From assembly GCF_024807845.1 (NCBI RefSeq), contig NZ_JANUEQ010000001.1:1503331-1567330 (forward strand): 64,000 nt of DNA, given 5' to 3'. The position numbers were made by a program, and so were the translations under genes. The DNA comes from Klebsiella sp. BIGb0407. Its GTDB lineage: Bacteria > Pseudomonadota > Gammaproteobacteria > Enterobacterales > Enterobacteriaceae. Each line of letters opens with the position of its first letter. Positions within the stretch are counted from its first letter, which is position 1. Shown in pieces: positions 20,056 through 29,725 of the stretch. The notes under the pieces are model-generated. The model saw only the letters and a list, made by a program, of their open reading frames with translations. It did no database searches and was not told where the DNA came from.

Positions 20056-20508
20056 TTACCAGCGATTCGCCGCATTATCGTCGCTTTCTTTGGCCTCAAT
20101 CCAGCGTCCGCCTTCCTGCGTCGCTTCGCGTTTCCAGAAAGGAGCGCGAGTTTTCAGGTAATCCATAATAAATTCAGCCCCGGCAAAAGCTGCGTCACGA
20201 TGGGACGAACTGACACCAACAAAAACAATCTGCTCTCCCGCATGAAGTTCGCCCACACGGTGGATAACCGTAACCCGCTGTAATGGCCAGCGCCCTCTCG
20301 CCTCAGTGATAATTTCTGCAAGCGCTTTTTCGGTCATACCCGGATAATGTTCAAGCGTCAGACCGCTGACGGTGTCGCCGAGATTATGATTACGAACCTT
20401 ACCGGTAAATGTCACTACGGCACCATCATCGTCACACTCAGCTAACCATTGATATTCGTCGCCGACCTGAAAATCATGCTGGCAGACCAGAATACGGGTA
20501 TTATTCAT
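20056..20508 (-). CDS. moaE: Molybdopterin synthase catalytic subunit MoaE
   Basis: Large subunit of molybdopterin synthase; with thiocarboxylated MoaD it inserts two sulphurs into cyclic pyranopterin monophosphate. 150 residues, equal to E. coli. Typical segments: VVTFTGKVRNHNLGD, HRVGELHAGE and the RAPFWKRE motif with active-site Lys. The ATG follows the moaD stop without a gap (TGA-ATG), with GGAGG inside the end of moaD. Last gene of the moa operon. Confidence 0.96.
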   Translation of the reverse strand: MNNTRILVCQHDFQVGDEYQWLAECDDDGAVVTFTGKVRNHNLGDTVSGLTLEHYPGMTEKALAEIITEARGRWPLQRVTVIHRVGELHAGEQIVFVGVSSSHRDAAFAGAEFIMDYLKTRAPFWKREATQEGGRWIEAKESDDNAANRW

Positions 20509-20754
20509 TCAGCCTCCGGTTACCGGTGGGAAAAATGCCACTTCATCCCCATCAACTAAAGGGGTATCGAAGCTCACCAGGGTCTGATTGACTGCTGCCA
20601 GTAATTTTCCTGATTCCAGAGCCAGTTCCCAGCGACTCCCTTTCCCGGCGAGAGAGGCGCGCAGTTGCTCAACATCCGTATAGCAGGATTCAAGTTCGAC
20701 GCTATCGCAGCCGGTTAACTCCCTAACCTGAGCAAAAAAAAGCACTTTAATCAT
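20509..20754 (-). CDS. moaD: Molybdopterin synthase sulphur carrier subunit MoaD
   Basis: An 81-residue ubiquitin-like carrier ending in the Gly-Gly tail that is adenylated and thiocarboxylated. Start at 20754 ([13 protein letters not shown]) as in E. coli, overlapping the end of moaC by 8 bases. The open frame extends to 20853 inside moaC, without homology. Confidence 0.95.
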   Translation of the reverse strand: MIKVLFFAQVRELTGCDSVELESCYTDVEQLRASLAGKGSRWELALESGKLLAAVNQTLVSFDTPLVDGDEVAFFPPVTGG

Positions 20755-21232
20755 GGGGATCCACCTTAAAATCACCGGACTTACCGCCGCTTTTTTCCAG
20801 CAAACGTATCGGGCCAATGACCATGTCTTTTTGTACTGCTTTGCACATATCATAAATGGTTAAAGCCGCCACCGAGGCCGCGGTTAACGCTTCCATTTCC
20901 ACTCCGGTTTTACCACTCAGACGGCAAACCGATTCAATACGTACCCGGGAGTGTTCTGGCTGCGCCTCCAGTTTAACTTCGAGGTGCGTCAGTAATAAGG
21001 GATGGCAAAGCGGGATCAGTTCCCAGGTGCGTTTTGCGGCTTGGATCCCGGCAATACGTGCGGTAGCAAAAACGTCACCTTTATGGTGCTGCCCTGAGAT
21101 AATCATCTCAAGGGTGCTAGCCTGCATGCTGACGAAGCCTTCGGCACGCGCTTCGCGTACGGTTTCTGCCTTAGCGGAAACATCGACCATTTGGGCTTCA
21201 CCCGCGGCATTAATATGAGTCAGTTGTGACAT
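20747..21232 (-). CDS. moaC: Cyclic pyranopterin monophosphate synthase MoaC
   Basis: Acts after MoaA to form the cyclic pyranopterin. 161 residues as in E. coli. Conserved parts: [14 protein letters not shown] at the N-terminus, [12 protein letters not shown] at the active site, [23 protein letters not shown] and the KSGGKSGD tail. Three bases separate it from moaB. Confidence 0.96.
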   Translation of the reverse strand: MSQLTHINAAGEAQMVDVSAKAETVREARAEGFVSMQASTLEMIISGQHHKGDVFATARIAGIQAAKRTWELIPLCHPLLLTHLEVKLEAQPEHSRVRIESVCRLSGKTGVEMEALTAASVAALTIYDMCKAVQKDMVIGPIRLLEKSGGKSGDFKVDPHD

Positions 21233-21235
21233 AGT

Positions 21236-21748
21236 TTAATTCTTTATATGAGGATGAAAGTTACAGGGACGCTGACGGGCATCAAGCTGCTGCATAATGA
21301 TATTTTCCCATGCGGTACGACAGGCATTGGTCGAGCCTGGCATAGCAAAAATTAACGTCCGGTTCGCCATACCCGCTATTGCCCGGGACTGAAGGGTCGA
21401 AGTGCCAATATCTTCATAAGAAAGCATACGGAACAACTCGCCAAACCCGGCAATATCCCGATCAAACAGCGGCTGTAATGCTTCAGGCACTTGGTCATTT
21501 TCAGTAAAACCTGTACCGCCGTTAATTAACACGACCTGAACGCTTTCATCCGCAATCCACTGGGATACACAGGCTCGTATGCGATAGAGGTTTTCTTTTG
21601 TTATCACATTTTCAAGAACCTCATGACCGGCCTCAATTGCCGCATCACGCAGATAATGTCCTGACGTATCATTGTCCTGAGTACGATGACCGGACACCGT
21701 CAAAATAACAATTCGTGCGGGAATAAATTCTGTACTCACCTGACTCAT
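21236..21748 (-). CDS. moaB: Molybdenum cofactor biosynthesis protein MoaB
   Basis: A MoaB/MogA-fold protein of 170 residues with the GGTGFTENDQVPEAL motif of molybdopterin adenylyltransferases. Its exact role in E. coli is unsettled, since MogA performs the adenylation. Second gene of the moaABCDE operon. Confidence 0.95.
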   Translation of the reverse strand: MSQVSTEFIPARIVILTVSGHRTQDNDTSGHYLRDAAIEAGHEVLENVITKENLYRIRACVSQWIADESVQVVLINGGTGFTENDQVPEALQPLFDRDIAGFGELFRMLSYEDIGTSTLQSRAIAGMANRTLIFAMPGSTNACRTAWENIIMQQLDARQRPCNFHPHIKN

Positions 21749-21771
21749 GAATTTTCTCCTGGCAGCGTAAC

Positions 21772-22758
21772 TTAGCCGCCGATAAATGACAGATTCTGGG
21801 TGATACCCGTATGGCCATCAAGCAGGAAGTGGGTCTGTTTTTTCTGTGCCAGGGCAGCGCTAATACGCGCTTCAAGCTCGGTCTGCTGGTCGTCTTCTGC
21901 CAGTAAATCACGCAAAGCAATACCCTGCTCGCCGAACAGGCACAGATGTAAATTACCGATAGCTGAAACACGTAACCGGTTACAACTGCTACAGAAATCT
22001 TTCTCATACGGCATAATCAGGCCAATTTCCCCTTGGTAATCAGGGTGACAAAAAACTTGTGCCGGGCCGTCACTACGCTGGCGGATCTGATGTATCCATC
22101 CCCGGGATAGCAAAGTATCACGCACCACTTTTCCCGAAACATGATGTTTCTGGAACAGGCTACGCCCTTCCCCGGTTTCCATCAGTTCAATAAAACGTAG
22201 CTGAATGGGGCGATCTTTGATCCAGTTCAGAAAGGTATCTAGCTGATGGTGGTTTACATCGCGCATTAGCACAGCGTTGACTTTAACTCGCTCAAAACCC
22301 GCCTCAAAAGTGGCATCAATGCCAGCCATCACTTGATGAAATTTGTCTTGTCCGGTAATAGCATGAAACTGACGTGCATCCAGACTATCGATACTGACAT
22401 TCACAGCGGTAAGGCCAGCTTCACGCCAGGTTTTGATATCACGAGCCAGACGATAGCCGTTAGTGGTGACAGCCAGTTGACGAATAGTGGAATTTTCACG
22501 AACGGCCGCAATGATATCGCTGAAATCACGTCGTAAAGAGGGTTCACCGCCGGTCAGACGCACTTTCTCTGTTCCCATACTGGCGAACGCACGCGTCACC
22601 CGACGTATTTCATCCAGGCTGAGGAAACTTTTGTTTGCTACACCCTGGGGCTTATAGCCATCGGGCAGGCAGTAGCTACAACGAAAGTTACAAACATCGG
22701 TAATAGATAACCGCAAGTAATAGAACTTGCGTGCAAAAGCATCGGTAAGTTGAGTCAC
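21772..22758 (-). CDS. moaA: GTP 3',8-cyclase MoaA (radical SAM)
   Basis: First enzyme of molybdenum cofactor synthesis; it turns GTP into 3',8-cyclo-7,8-dihydro-GTP. It has the radical-SAM CxxxCxxC (Cys23, 27, 30), the SAM-binding GGEP, a second C-terminal cluster (Cys256, 259, 273) and the C-terminal Gly-Gly needed for activity. I choose GTG 22758 because GGAAAGG lies at correct spacing and the product aligns with E. coli MoaA; the GTG at 22767 abuts that ribosome site. 328 residues. Leader carries a Moco riboswitch and a ModE site. The reaction yields 5'-deoxyadenosine. Confidence 0.95.
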   Translation of the reverse strand: MTQLTDAFARKFYYLRLSITDVCNFRCSYCLPDGYKPQGVANKSFLSLDEIRRVTRAFASMGTEKVRLTGGEPSLRRDFSDIIAAVRENSTIRQLAVTTNGYRLARDIKTWREAGLTAVNVSIDSLDARQFHAITGQDKFHQVMAGIDATFEAGFERVKVNAVLMRDVNHHQLDTFLNWIKDRPIQLRFIELMETGEGRSLFQKHHVSGKVVRDTLLSRGWIHQIRQRSDGPAQVFCHPDYQGEIGLIMPYEKDFCSSCNRLRVSAIGNLHLCLFGEQGIALRDLLAEDDQQTELEARISAALAQKKQTHFLLDGHTGITQNLSFIGG

Positions 22759-22764
22759 TGAATA

Positions 22765-22874
22765 CACCTTTCCAAAATACGGGAGATGCAGTCATTTCTT
22801 CCTGCACCCTGGTGGCTGAAATTGCCACGGCCAGGGCACCTTATCGTCGGACTTAGGTACCAAGGCTTGAGTGT
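22765..22874 (-). ncRNA. Moco (molybdenum cofactor) riboswitch in the moaA leader
   Basis: On the minus strand the leader reads from ACACTCAAGCC to GGAAAGGTG and follows the E. coli moaA Moco RNA motif closely. Invariant blocks GGCCGTG, GCCACCAGGG, GGAAGAAATGAC and CTCCCGTA are all present; helices GCCCTGG/CCAGGG and TGCAG...CTGCA are kept by paired changes relative to E. coli. The 3' end contains the moaA ribosome site, consistent with translational repression when cofactor is abundant. Confidence 0.9.
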
Positions 22875-22922
22875 GTCTTTGAGATAGTAACCTGACAGAA
22901 TGCCTTGTGCTATCTCATATTT

Positions 22923-22946
22923 CGCTATATAAATAATTATATAGCG
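22923..22946. promoter_or_regulatory. ModE-binding site upstream of moaA
   Basis: A perfect palindrome CGCTATATA-N6-TATATAGCG, matching the ModE consensus CGnTATATA-N6-TATATAnCG without mismatch. ModE-molybdate activates moaA in E. coli from this region. ybhK lies divergently, about 210 bases away. Confidence 0.85.
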
Positions 22947-23157
22947 TTGAAATTCCTCAATTTTAATAAAAAGAATAGTCCCAAATGCGGGTATTCAGAT
23001 TGATATACATCATTAAGAGTAGGCTGAGATCGTTTTTTTGTGGTTTTTGCACTAGCTTATGCGTGTTTTATGCCTTCTAATCTGTCTCGCATATGTCTGC
23101 ACCGGACATAGCGTTAGTCATATAGCCTCACAGGCGAGCCACTTAAAAAGGATGAGT

Positions 23158-24066
23158 ATGCGTAATCGTACGCTGGCGGATCTTGATCGGATTGTCGCCT
23201 TGGGTGGAGGACACGGGCTGGGCCGCGTGATGTCCTCTTTGGCGTTTCTCGGTTCCCGGTTAACCGGGATTGTCACTACTACCGATAACGGCGGTTCAAC
23301 AGGACGTATTCGACGTTCTGAAGGCGGTATCGCCTGGGGCGATATGCGTAACTGCTTAAATCAGCTCATCACCGAACCTAGTATCGCTTCAGCAATGTTT
23401 GAATATCGTTTTGCTGGCAACGGTGAGTTATCCGGACACAACCTTGGTAACTTGATGCTTAAAGCGCTCGACCACTTGAGCGTACGGCCTATGGAAGCCA
23501 TCAATCTTATTCGTAATTTACTGAAAGTAGATGCCTTTTTAATCCCCATGTCCGAGTATCCGGTCGATTTAATGGCAACGGATAGCCAGGGTAATGCTAT
23601 CTACGGTGAAGTGAATATTGATAATCTGGCCGAGCCACCGCAGGATTTGATGCTTTACCCAAAAGCACCGGCAACACGTGAAGCTCTGGATGCCATTACA
23701 GAAGCTGATTTGGTGCTAATAGGTCCAGGCAGTTTTTATACCAGCCTGTTACCTATTCTGTTACTTGAAGAGATGGACCAGGCATTACGTCGCACCTCCG
23801 CCCCGGTCGTCTATATCGGTAATCTCGGCAAAGAACTGAGCCCGGCAGCGGCAAGCCTTTCTCTGAACGAGAAGTTAGAGATAATAGAACAGCATGTTGG
23901 TAAACGCATTATTGATGCGGTGATAGTCAGCCCGCAGGTTGATACCAGTCAGCTGAATAACCGGTTGATTATTCAGCAACCGCTGGAGGCCTGCGATGTG
24001 AAGTATCGCCATGACCGCCAGCTGTTGCGTGCTGCTATTGAGAAAACGCTACAGCAGCTAGGTTAA
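23158..24066 (+). CDS. ybhK: YbhK, YvcK/CofD-like gluconeogenesis factor
   Basis: A 302-residue protein of the YvcK family (UDP-sugar binding, Rossmann-like), equal in length to E. coli YbhK. Motifs: [40 protein letters not shown] and GPGSFYTSL. Some relatives are needed for growth on gluconeogenic carbon sources and cell shape. ATG 23158 has AAAGGATG before it; the frame stays open to 23059 but the extension is not conserved. Convergent with uvrB, stop to stop within 3 bases. Confidence 0.93.
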   Translation: MRNRTLADLDRIVALGGGHGLGRVMSSLAFLGSRLTGIVTTTDNGGSTGRIRRSEGGIAWGDMRNCLNQLITEPSIASAMFEYRFAGNGELSGHNLGNLMLKALDHLSVRPMEAINLIRNLLKVDAFLIPMSEYPVDLMATDSQGNAIYGEVNIDNLAEPPQDLMLYPKAPATREALDAITEADLVLIGPGSFYTSLLPILLLEEMDQALRRTSAPVVYIGNLGKELSPAAASLSLNEKLEIIEQHVGKRIIDAVIVSPQVDTSQLNNRLIIQQPLEACDVKYRHDRQLLRAAIEKTLQQLG

Positions 24067-24069
24067 CGC

Positions 24070-26085
24070 TTATGAGATAGAGATAAACAAAGCACGGAGC
24101 TGCTGCAATTTATCACGTACCTGAGCCGCTTCCTCAAACTCAAGGTTTTGCGCATGTTTCAGCATCTGAGCTTCCAGTTGCTGAATTTTCTGCTGCAAGG
24201 CCTTCGGCGTCAGAACCACTTCATCGTCTTCTATCACGCTGCGTGCTTTGGTTTTCTGACGGCCTTTGGTTTTTGCCATCCCCTCACCCAGTTGCAGGAC
24301 GTCCACGACTTTTTTGTTCAGTCCCTGCGGGATTATTCCATGCTCTTCGTTATAGCGCTGTTGTTTCTCACGGCGACGTTCTGTTTCGCTTATGGCTTTT
24401 GCCATTGATGCAGTAATTTTATCGCCGTACAGAATGGCTTTACCGTTAATATTACGAGCAGCACGACCAATGGTCTGGATTAAGGAACGTTCAGAACGAA
24501 GGAAACCTTCTTTGTCAGCATCAAGAATCGCTACCAGTGAGACTTCAGGCATATCCAGCCCCTCACGGAGTAAGTTGATACCCACCAGAACATCAAACTC
24601 TCCCAGACGTAAGTCGCGAATAATTTCCATACGCTCTACGGTATCGATATCTGAATGCAGATAGCGCACTCGCTCACCATGCTCTTCCAGATACTCAGTC
24701 AAGTCTTCTGCCATGCGCTTGGTTAAGGTGGTAACCAGTACGCGTTCATTAATCTGCACGCGCTGACGGATTTCTGACAGTAAATCGTCGACTTGTGTCC
24801 CCACCGGCCGGACTTCAATTATAGGATCAAGCAGGCCAGTAGGACGCACCACCTGTTCGACAACATCACCGCCCGATTTCTCTAGTTCATAGTTACTTGG
24901 CGTGGCAGAAACATAGATAGTCTGCGGGGCAAGCGCTTCAAACTCTTCAAATTTTAACGGCCGGTTGTCCAGAGCTGATGGCAGGCGAAAACCGTACTCA
25001 ACCAAATTTTCTTTACGCGCGCGGTCGCCACGATACATGCCGCCAATTTGCGGAATAGTAACGTGGGATTCATCAACAATTAACAGGCCATCAGCCGGAA
25101 GATAATCAAACAGCGTCGGCGGTGGCTGGCCGGGGCCGCGGCCGGACAGATAGCGGGAGTAGTTTTCAATCCCGGAGCAATAACCCAGTTCGTTCATCAT
25201 CTCTAAATCAAACTGCGTTCGCTGTGAGATGCGTTGTTCTTCCAGTAGCTTATTCTGTTCCAGCAGCGTTTTTTTCCTGTCCACCAACTCCACTTTAATG
25301 TCTTCTATCGCTTGAACGATACGTTCCCGCGGCGTGACATAGTGGGATTTAGGGTAAACGGTAAAGCGCTGGATAGTGGAGTCAATATGCCCGGTAAGTG
25401 GGTCAAATAACGAAAGTCTTTCGACTTCTTCATCAAACAGTTCAACCCGCAGAGCCAAATCGTCTGATTCAGCGGGGAAAATATCAATAACTTCACCGCG
25501 CACCCGAAAAGTGCCCCGCTGAAACGCCTGATCGTTGCGAGTATATTGCAGGTCGGTCAGACGGCGTAAAATTGACCGCTGATCGATAATCATGCCCTTT
25601 GTCAGGTGCAGCATCATCTTCAGATATAAATCAGGATCGCCGAGACCATAAATAGCGGACACTGAAGCCACTACCACCACGTCCCTGCGCTCCAGAAGGG
25701 CTTTGGTTGCCGAAAGCCGCATCTGTTCGATATGTTCGTTTACCGAGGCATCTTTTTCGATAAAGGTATCTGAGCTGGGAACATAAGCTTCTGGCTGGTA
25801 GTAATCGTAATAGGAGACAAAAAACTCCACGGCGTTTTCAGGAAAGAACTCTTTCATTTCGCCATAAAGCTGTGCTGCCAGCGTTTTATTGGGCGCCAGC
25901 ACCATTGTCGGACGCTGCAAATCAGCAATGACATTCGCCACGGTGAAAGTTTTACCCGATCCGGTTACACCCAAAAGTGTCTGATGTGCGAGACCATCTT
26001 CCAGCCCCTCTTTGAGTTGACGAATGGCATCAGGCTGATCGCCTGAAGGGGTAAACGCAGAATGAAGTTTGAACGCTTTACTCAT
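24070..26085 (-). CDS. uvrB: Excinuclease ABC subunit B (UvrB)
   Basis: Damage-verification helicase of nucleotide excision repair. 671 residues (E. coli 673). Visible: Walker A GVTGSGKT at about 39-46, the beta-hairpin [20 protein letters not shown] region near residue 92, DESHVTIPQ (DExx motif), QTIGRAARN, and the C-terminal UVR domain ([20 protein letters not shown]) that binds UvrC. A LexA box lies about 77 bases before the start, so it is SOS-regulated as in E. coli. Confidence 0.97.
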   Translation of the reverse strand: MSKAFKLHSAFTPSGDQPDAIRQLKEGLEDGLAHQTLLGVTGSGKTFTVANVIADLQRPTMVLAPNKTLAAQLYGEMKEFFPENAVEFFVSYYDYYQPEAYVPSSDTFIEKDASVNEHIEQMRLSATKALLERRDVVVVASVSAIYGLGDPDLYLKMMLHLTKGMIIDQRSILRRLTDLQYTRNDQAFQRGTFRVRGEVIDIFPAESDDLALRVELFDEEVERLSLFDPLTGHIDSTIQRFTVYPKSHYVTPRERIVQAIEDIKVELVDRKKTLLEQNKLLEEQRISQRTQFDLEMMNELGYCSGIENYSRYLSGRGPGQPPPTLFDYLPADGLLIVDESHVTIPQIGGMYRGDRARKENLVEYGFRLPSALDNRPLKFEEFEALAPQTIYVSATPSNYELEKSGGDVVEQVVRPTGLLDPIIEVRPVGTQVDDLLSEIRQRVQINERVLVTTLTKRMAEDLTEYLEEHGERVRYLHSDIDTVERMEIIRDLRLGEFDVLVGINLLREGLDMPEVSLVAILDADKEGFLRSERSLIQTIGRAARNINGKAILYGDKITASMAKAISETERRREKQQRYNEEHGIIPQGLNKKVVDVLQLGEGMAKTKGRQKTKARSVIEDDEVVLTPKALQQKIQQLEAQMLKHAQNLEFEEAAQVRDKLQQLRALFISIS

Positions 26086-26161
26086 GGAGAGACTACCTGC
26101 TGAAGAAATGCGCGAGCCAAGAGGTCATTTTACCTGCAAGAGGGATTATTTCCAGAAAAAA

Positions 26162-26177
26162 CTGTATATAACACCAG
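26162..26177. promoter_or_regulatory. LexA (SOS) box of uvrB
   Basis: CTGTATATAACACCAG fits the CTG-N10-CAG LexA consensus with the typical TATATA core, placed upstream of uvrB where E. coli also has its SOS box. Confidence 0.8.
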
Positions 26178-26225
26178 CCCCGCCATTCTAATTGTTGATA
26201 AAAAAGACAATGGCAGTTTGTATTT

Positions 26226-26245
26226 TAACCACTTTAAAGTGGTTA
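26226..26245. repeat. Perfect 20-base palindrome upstream of uvrB
   Basis: TAACCACTTT followed by AAAGTGGTTA is a perfect inverted repeat without a loop, 50 bases beyond the LexA box. It looks like a binding site of a dimeric regulator, identity unknown. Confidence 0.5.
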
Positions 26246-26272
26246 CTGAACAAAATTAGAATGAAGTCAGGT

Positions 26273-26502
26273 TATCCCCAGTTTTTTTTGCCTTTTAACA
26301 TTTGTCAATAGAGGGTCTCTCAGACCATTACGTTTGATGTCAGATTTATGACAGTTATTGATTTTATTTAACTTATTGAATAATATAATTTATATTATAA
26401 AGGCGGCTTTCGCAGCAATTTAGATGAAACCCGCGTCCGAGCTCGCTTCAATCTAGTTTTCTAACCCTAATGCACAGGGTTATCCACAGGAATAGTGGAT
26501 AA
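26273..26502. promoter_or_regulatory. DnaA-box cluster and AT-rich DNA between uvrB and the small gene
   Basis: TTATCCACA (26480-26488), a perfect DnaA box, faces a second copy on the other strand (TTATCCACT, 26494-26502), five bases apart. A TTATCCCCA variant lies at 26273-26281. Between them is a very AT-rich stretch (about 26345-26400), and poly-A/T tracts follow at 26545-26600. DnaA has been linked to an upstream uvrB promoter in E. coli, so a regulatory role is more likely than a replication origin. The whole gap 26086-26839 has no other gene. Confidence 0.55.
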
Positions 26503-26839
26503 CTAAGTCAAGCCCTTATCCTTCGCCGCCTGCGAATCCTTCCGATTTTTTTTATTCTCGACCAAAAAAAAATTTTCGGTAATTTTTTTCGCTTTTACAA
26601 TTCGATTTTTCGTGGGTTTTAGCCACGTTAATGGGGTGTTTTCTCAGCATAGATTGTGTCGAATTTAATCGTATTTTTCCGCTCGCCTTCCTGGCTCCGG
26701 AAATCCAGCCAAAAGGCACAATGATAGTATGGTTTTATGTGCGTAAGAGTAATAAACGCTCTATAATCCTGTCTGAATGAAAAATATCGACCAATGGGAA
26801 AGAATTCTTTTAACTTTTCATCTATTGCCGGGAGATCTT

Positions 26840-27082
26840 ATGCAGGAATACATTTTCTTTAAAAAAAACAATAAAATCATTGCATTGGAAGGTAATGATA
26901 AAGAAAAACACTCTTTTTTCACGCAAGATGGGTGGGAGAAGCTATATGAAGAGATATCCGCATCGGATGCCGAAAGCGCTCTCGCAAGGCTCGCAGACAT
27001 CCGAAAAGATGAGGTGGCAACGGAGCATGCTTTTATCACCGGGTCGGCATTCAGTAGTCTTCTGGCAGCCATACTGAAGTAG
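26840..27082 (+). CDS. Small hypothetical protein (80 residues)
   Basis: An 80-residue product beginning MQEYIFFKKNNKII and ending FSSLLAAILK, acidic and helical in its second half, without signal peptide or membrane helix. I do not recognise it. GGGAGA lies at ideal spacing before ATG 26840. An in-frame ATG at 26777 would give 101 residues, but it follows a TATAAT -10 element (26762-26767) by only nine bases, leaving no leader. The gene lies alone between uvrB and the F-box-like gene, where E. coli has bioD next to uvrB. Confidence 0.55.
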   Translation: MQEYIFFKKNNKIIALEGNDKEKHSFFTQDGWEKLYEEISASDAESALARLADIRKDEVATEHAFITGSAFSSLLAAILK

Positions 27083-27335
27083 TGCTCCTCGGGGCATTTT
27101 ATCGCCCTTTCTCATTCTTTACCTGAAAATGGGATTAAGTGGGTCAGGTCAAAATAATGTCCCAATTTGATTATCTTGGTTAGGCTGCCAAATCCGAGAA
27201 TGAATGCAATCTAAAAGTTAGCATCATTAAAAAAGCAGATATTTTTATGATAGATTTTAAAATTATTAACTGTAACCTTAAATGGAGTAACACATATCAG
27301 TAAAATTATTACATTAGGATTAAAAAGAATAAATT

Positions 27336-28178
27336 ATGAACGATATAACTGACAGCTCCACAATATCACCACACACTGTAACCCCTACCTCAATGCTATT
27401 TTCAGACAAAGATGAAAATAAAACCATAAAGAATATTGTCAACGTCAGAAATGAACCTGTCGAGTTTATGGATCTCCCCATCGAATTAAAGCAAAAAATT
27501 GCTTTTAATCTGGATGGGTTCAGTTATGCAAACTTACATTTAACCTCTAAAAGAATGCATCATGAACTCACCTCACTTAAAGAAATACCTGTAAAATTAA
27601 AAAGATGCTCGGGTGAATTAAAATCATCCTATGAAAAAATGTATATTAAATCAATTAGACAAATGGTTAGAAATGAAAAAAAAGACGATATCCTCCAGTG
27701 TCTAAAGCGCATTTCTATTGGTAAATGCTGTACAAGCTCCAATAATATATCTATTGCCACCAGATATGAATCCAACTGCACTCTACCCGGTAAACACTGG
27801 AGTGGTAATATTTTATCACACTGCGGAGTCGAAATAATGAAGCTTTCAAATAATAGATTAATACCGGGAATAATGTTAAGACAAGAAAATGCTTCATCAG
27901 GCTTATCTACAAACCGAACTGTAAGTCTGAGTTTTAGAGAAAAAGACCTTAACGACAAAACCATTGAACTTATATTCCATGCATTCAATACTATATTTAA
28001 TGAAGAAAGTTCCAACGACCGCCTCCTGGTTGCACTCAGTGCAATAAAACTAAGAAGTTATTTGTGCCGAAAACCACCAGAAGGCGTGGATAAAAACAAA
28101 ATAGTCATGTGCACGTCTAATTACCCATCCTTACATGCAATAGGTTGTATTATTTTTCATTATCTTATAGGAAAGTGA
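27336..28178 (+). CDS. Protein with an F-box-like motif, candidate host-directed effector
   Basis: A 280-residue product. Residues about 44-80 match the eukaryotic F-box pattern: LPIELKQKIAFNLDGF, then L-xx-TSKRM and HHEL, that is LPxEL, a hydrophobic IxxxL helix and the closing LxxxSKRM helix. The first 40 residues are rich in Ser, Thr and Asn with no hydrophobic signal, as seen in many type III/IV secreted proteins. The remaining 200 residues resemble nothing I know and include several cysteines. Base composition is far more AT-rich than its neighbours, pointing to acquisition. Bacterial F-box proteins (VirF, GALA, LegU1/AnkB) hijack host SCF ubiquitin ligases. The motif is seen; secretion and function are inferred. 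Confidence 0.6.
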   Translation: MNDITDSSTISPHTVTPTSMLFSDKDENKTIKNIVNVRNEPVEFMDLPIELKQKIAFNLDGFSYANLHLTSKRMHHELTSLKEIPVKLKRCSGELKSSYEKMYIKSIRQMVRNEKKDDILQCLKRISIGKCCTSSNNISIATRYESNCTLPGKHWSGNILSHCGVEIMKLSNNRLIPGIMLRQENASSGLSTNRTVSLSFREKDLNDKTIELIFHAFNTIFNEESSNDRLLVALSAIKLRSYLCRKPPEGVDKNKIVMCTSNYPSLHAIGCIIFHYLIGK

Positions 28179-28275
28179 AATGAGTAAAAATTAGTCACAA
28201 ACGCCGTCCTTATACGGACAATATAATACAGTGTATTTTCGCCAACTCAGTTAGCTTGAAGAATAACGGATATAT

Positions 28276-28974
28276 TCAATAACTCTCCTGAGGATAGATC
28301 AACGATGCCAGATTAAGATAATCACCAAGATTTGTCTCCACAGCCAGTTCCTCCAGCCAAGGGATCTCCCCCAGCAATGGTGCAGAGATCCGTTGCTTAA
28401 GGGTTGCAAGGTATTCGGTATGCCATTTCCCCTGCGGCTGGATATCATTTGCTATCCAGCCTGCAAGCCTGAGCCCTGCGGCTTCTACCGCTTGGGCGGT
28501 AAGCAACGCATGGTTTATACACCCCAGTTTAATCCCTACCACCAGAATTACCGGGAGTTGCTCTGCCTTAACCCAATCGGCAAAGGTCTGAGTTTCCGAT
28601 AAGGGGGTAAACCAGCCTCCCGCACCCTCAACCAATACCCAATCAGACTGAGCGGCTAAGTACTCCAGGCCTTCAGACATGACCGGGAAGTGAATCGGTC
28701 GTTGCTCATGGGCGCTGATGATATGCGGTGATGTCGGCTCGATAAAAGCAAGAGGGTTAATCGCCTCATAGGGCAACTTCAGACTACTTGCCCGCTGTAA
28801 TGCCAGAGCATCGTCATTACGAATTCCCTCAGCTGTTATCTGACTACCTGAGGCGACGGGTTTATAGCCAGCAGCATGATATCCTGCACTTACCGCCGCC
28901 TGTAACAATGCACAACTGGCAACCGTCTTACCCACTTCCGTATCAGTACCGGTAATAAACCACTTATTCGTCAC
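28276..28974 (-). CDS. bioD: Dethiobiotin synthetase BioD
   Basis: Closes the ureido ring of dethiobiotin from 7,8-diaminopelargonate, CO2 and ATP. P-loop GTDTEVGKT at residues 9-17, EGAGGWFTPL and the PTSPHIISA substrate segment are present. About 232 residues (E. coli 225), with a few extra residues at the C-terminus. GTG 28974, eleven bases inside the end of bioC with GGAG at proper spacing, aligns with E. coli; TTG 28980 is a weaker choice. Last gene of bioBFCD. Confidence 0.94.
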   Translation of the reverse strand: MTNKWFITGTDTEVGKTVASCALLQAAVSAGYHAAGYKPVASGSQITAEGIRNDDALALQRASSLKLPYEAINPLAFIEPTSPHIISAHEQRPIHFPVMSEGLEYLAAQSDWVLVEGAGGWFTPLSETQTFADWVKAEQLPVILVVGIKLGCINHALLTAQAVEAAGLRLAGWIANDIQPQGKWHTEYLATLKQRISAPLLGEIPWLEELAVETNLGDYLNLASLIYPQESY

Positions 28975-29725
28975 GTTCAATTACTCCGGAAATTATTTGC
29001 CAGCTCAGGGGATAACCGGCTTGATGTTGCGGCCATACGGAAGCGAGGCGTTGTAACTGACTACGTGTAGTCAGCTGTTGATGGCGGCCGTGATGTAAAT
29101 GCGTTGCCCCTACTCCCTTAAGTGAACGCATAGCACTGATAACATCAGGAAAATACTGCGTTATAGGGTGACATTGCAGGTGCGAGTCCCAATGGCGGCA
29201 AGCCTGCTCAATGTCTTCTATTGTCATAAAAGTATTAACCGGCTGGCGATCGTCCACCGCTTGCCAGGCCTGACGCAACTCGATAAGTGAACCTGAAGCC
29301 AGGGTAGTAAAAGCAATACAGCCGCCAGGTTTAGTTACCCGATAAAGTTCAGACAGCGCTTGATGAATATCAGAACACCACTGGAGTGCAAGGTTACTCC
29401 AGGCTAAATCCACACGCTTATCCGCCAAGGGAATAGATTCGATATCCGCTTCAATAAAGCGTTCTGCTGACTGTTTCTGCTGACAGGATTCCAGCATCGA
29501 AGCCGATAAATCGAGAGCAATTACCCGGCTACCACGACTCTGCCAGACGCGGCTATACCAGCCAGTACCGCATCCTGCATCCAGTAGACCATTTGCCCGC
29601 CGTGAAGAAACGCGTTCCAGTAAAGCATCTCCTGTGAGTCGTTGCAGTTCAGCAAACTGTTCATAGTGATTAGCCGCCCGACTAAAGGCAGCTGCAATAG
29701 CCGCTTTATCAACTTGCTGCGTCAT
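28964..29725 (-). CDS. bioC: Malonyl-ACP O-methyltransferase BioC
   Basis: Methylates malonyl-ACP so that fatty-acid synthesis can build the pimeloyl chain. SAM motif [14 protein letters not shown], motif [20 protein letters not shown] and [14 protein letters not shown] are typical. 253 residues; start at 29725 with GGAGG upstream, overlapping the end of bioF by 17 bases. The open frame continues to 29773 without homology. Confidence 0.94.
   Translation of the reverse strand: MTQQVDKAAIAAAFSRAANHYEQFAELQRLTGDALLERVSSRRANGLLDAGCGTGWYSRVWQSRGSRVIALDLSASMLESCQQKQSAERFIEADIESIPLADKRVDLAWSNLALQWCSDIHQALSELYRVTKPGGCIAFTTLASGSLIELRQAWQAVDDRQPVNTFMTIEDIEQACRHWDSHLQCHPITQYFPDVISAMRSLKGVGATHLHHGRHQQLTTRSQLQRLASVWPQHQAGYPLSWQIISGVIERDE

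Noticed and set aside
26273..26600. Possible replication origin of an integrated plasmid or phage
   Set aside because: DnaA boxes and AT-rich DNA exist, but there are no iterons, no rep gene and no integrase; DnaA-linked control of uvrB is known in E. coli.
27130..27180. GGGTCAGGTC-type sequence suspected to be an IS end
   Set aside because: No matching inverted end or transposase nearby.
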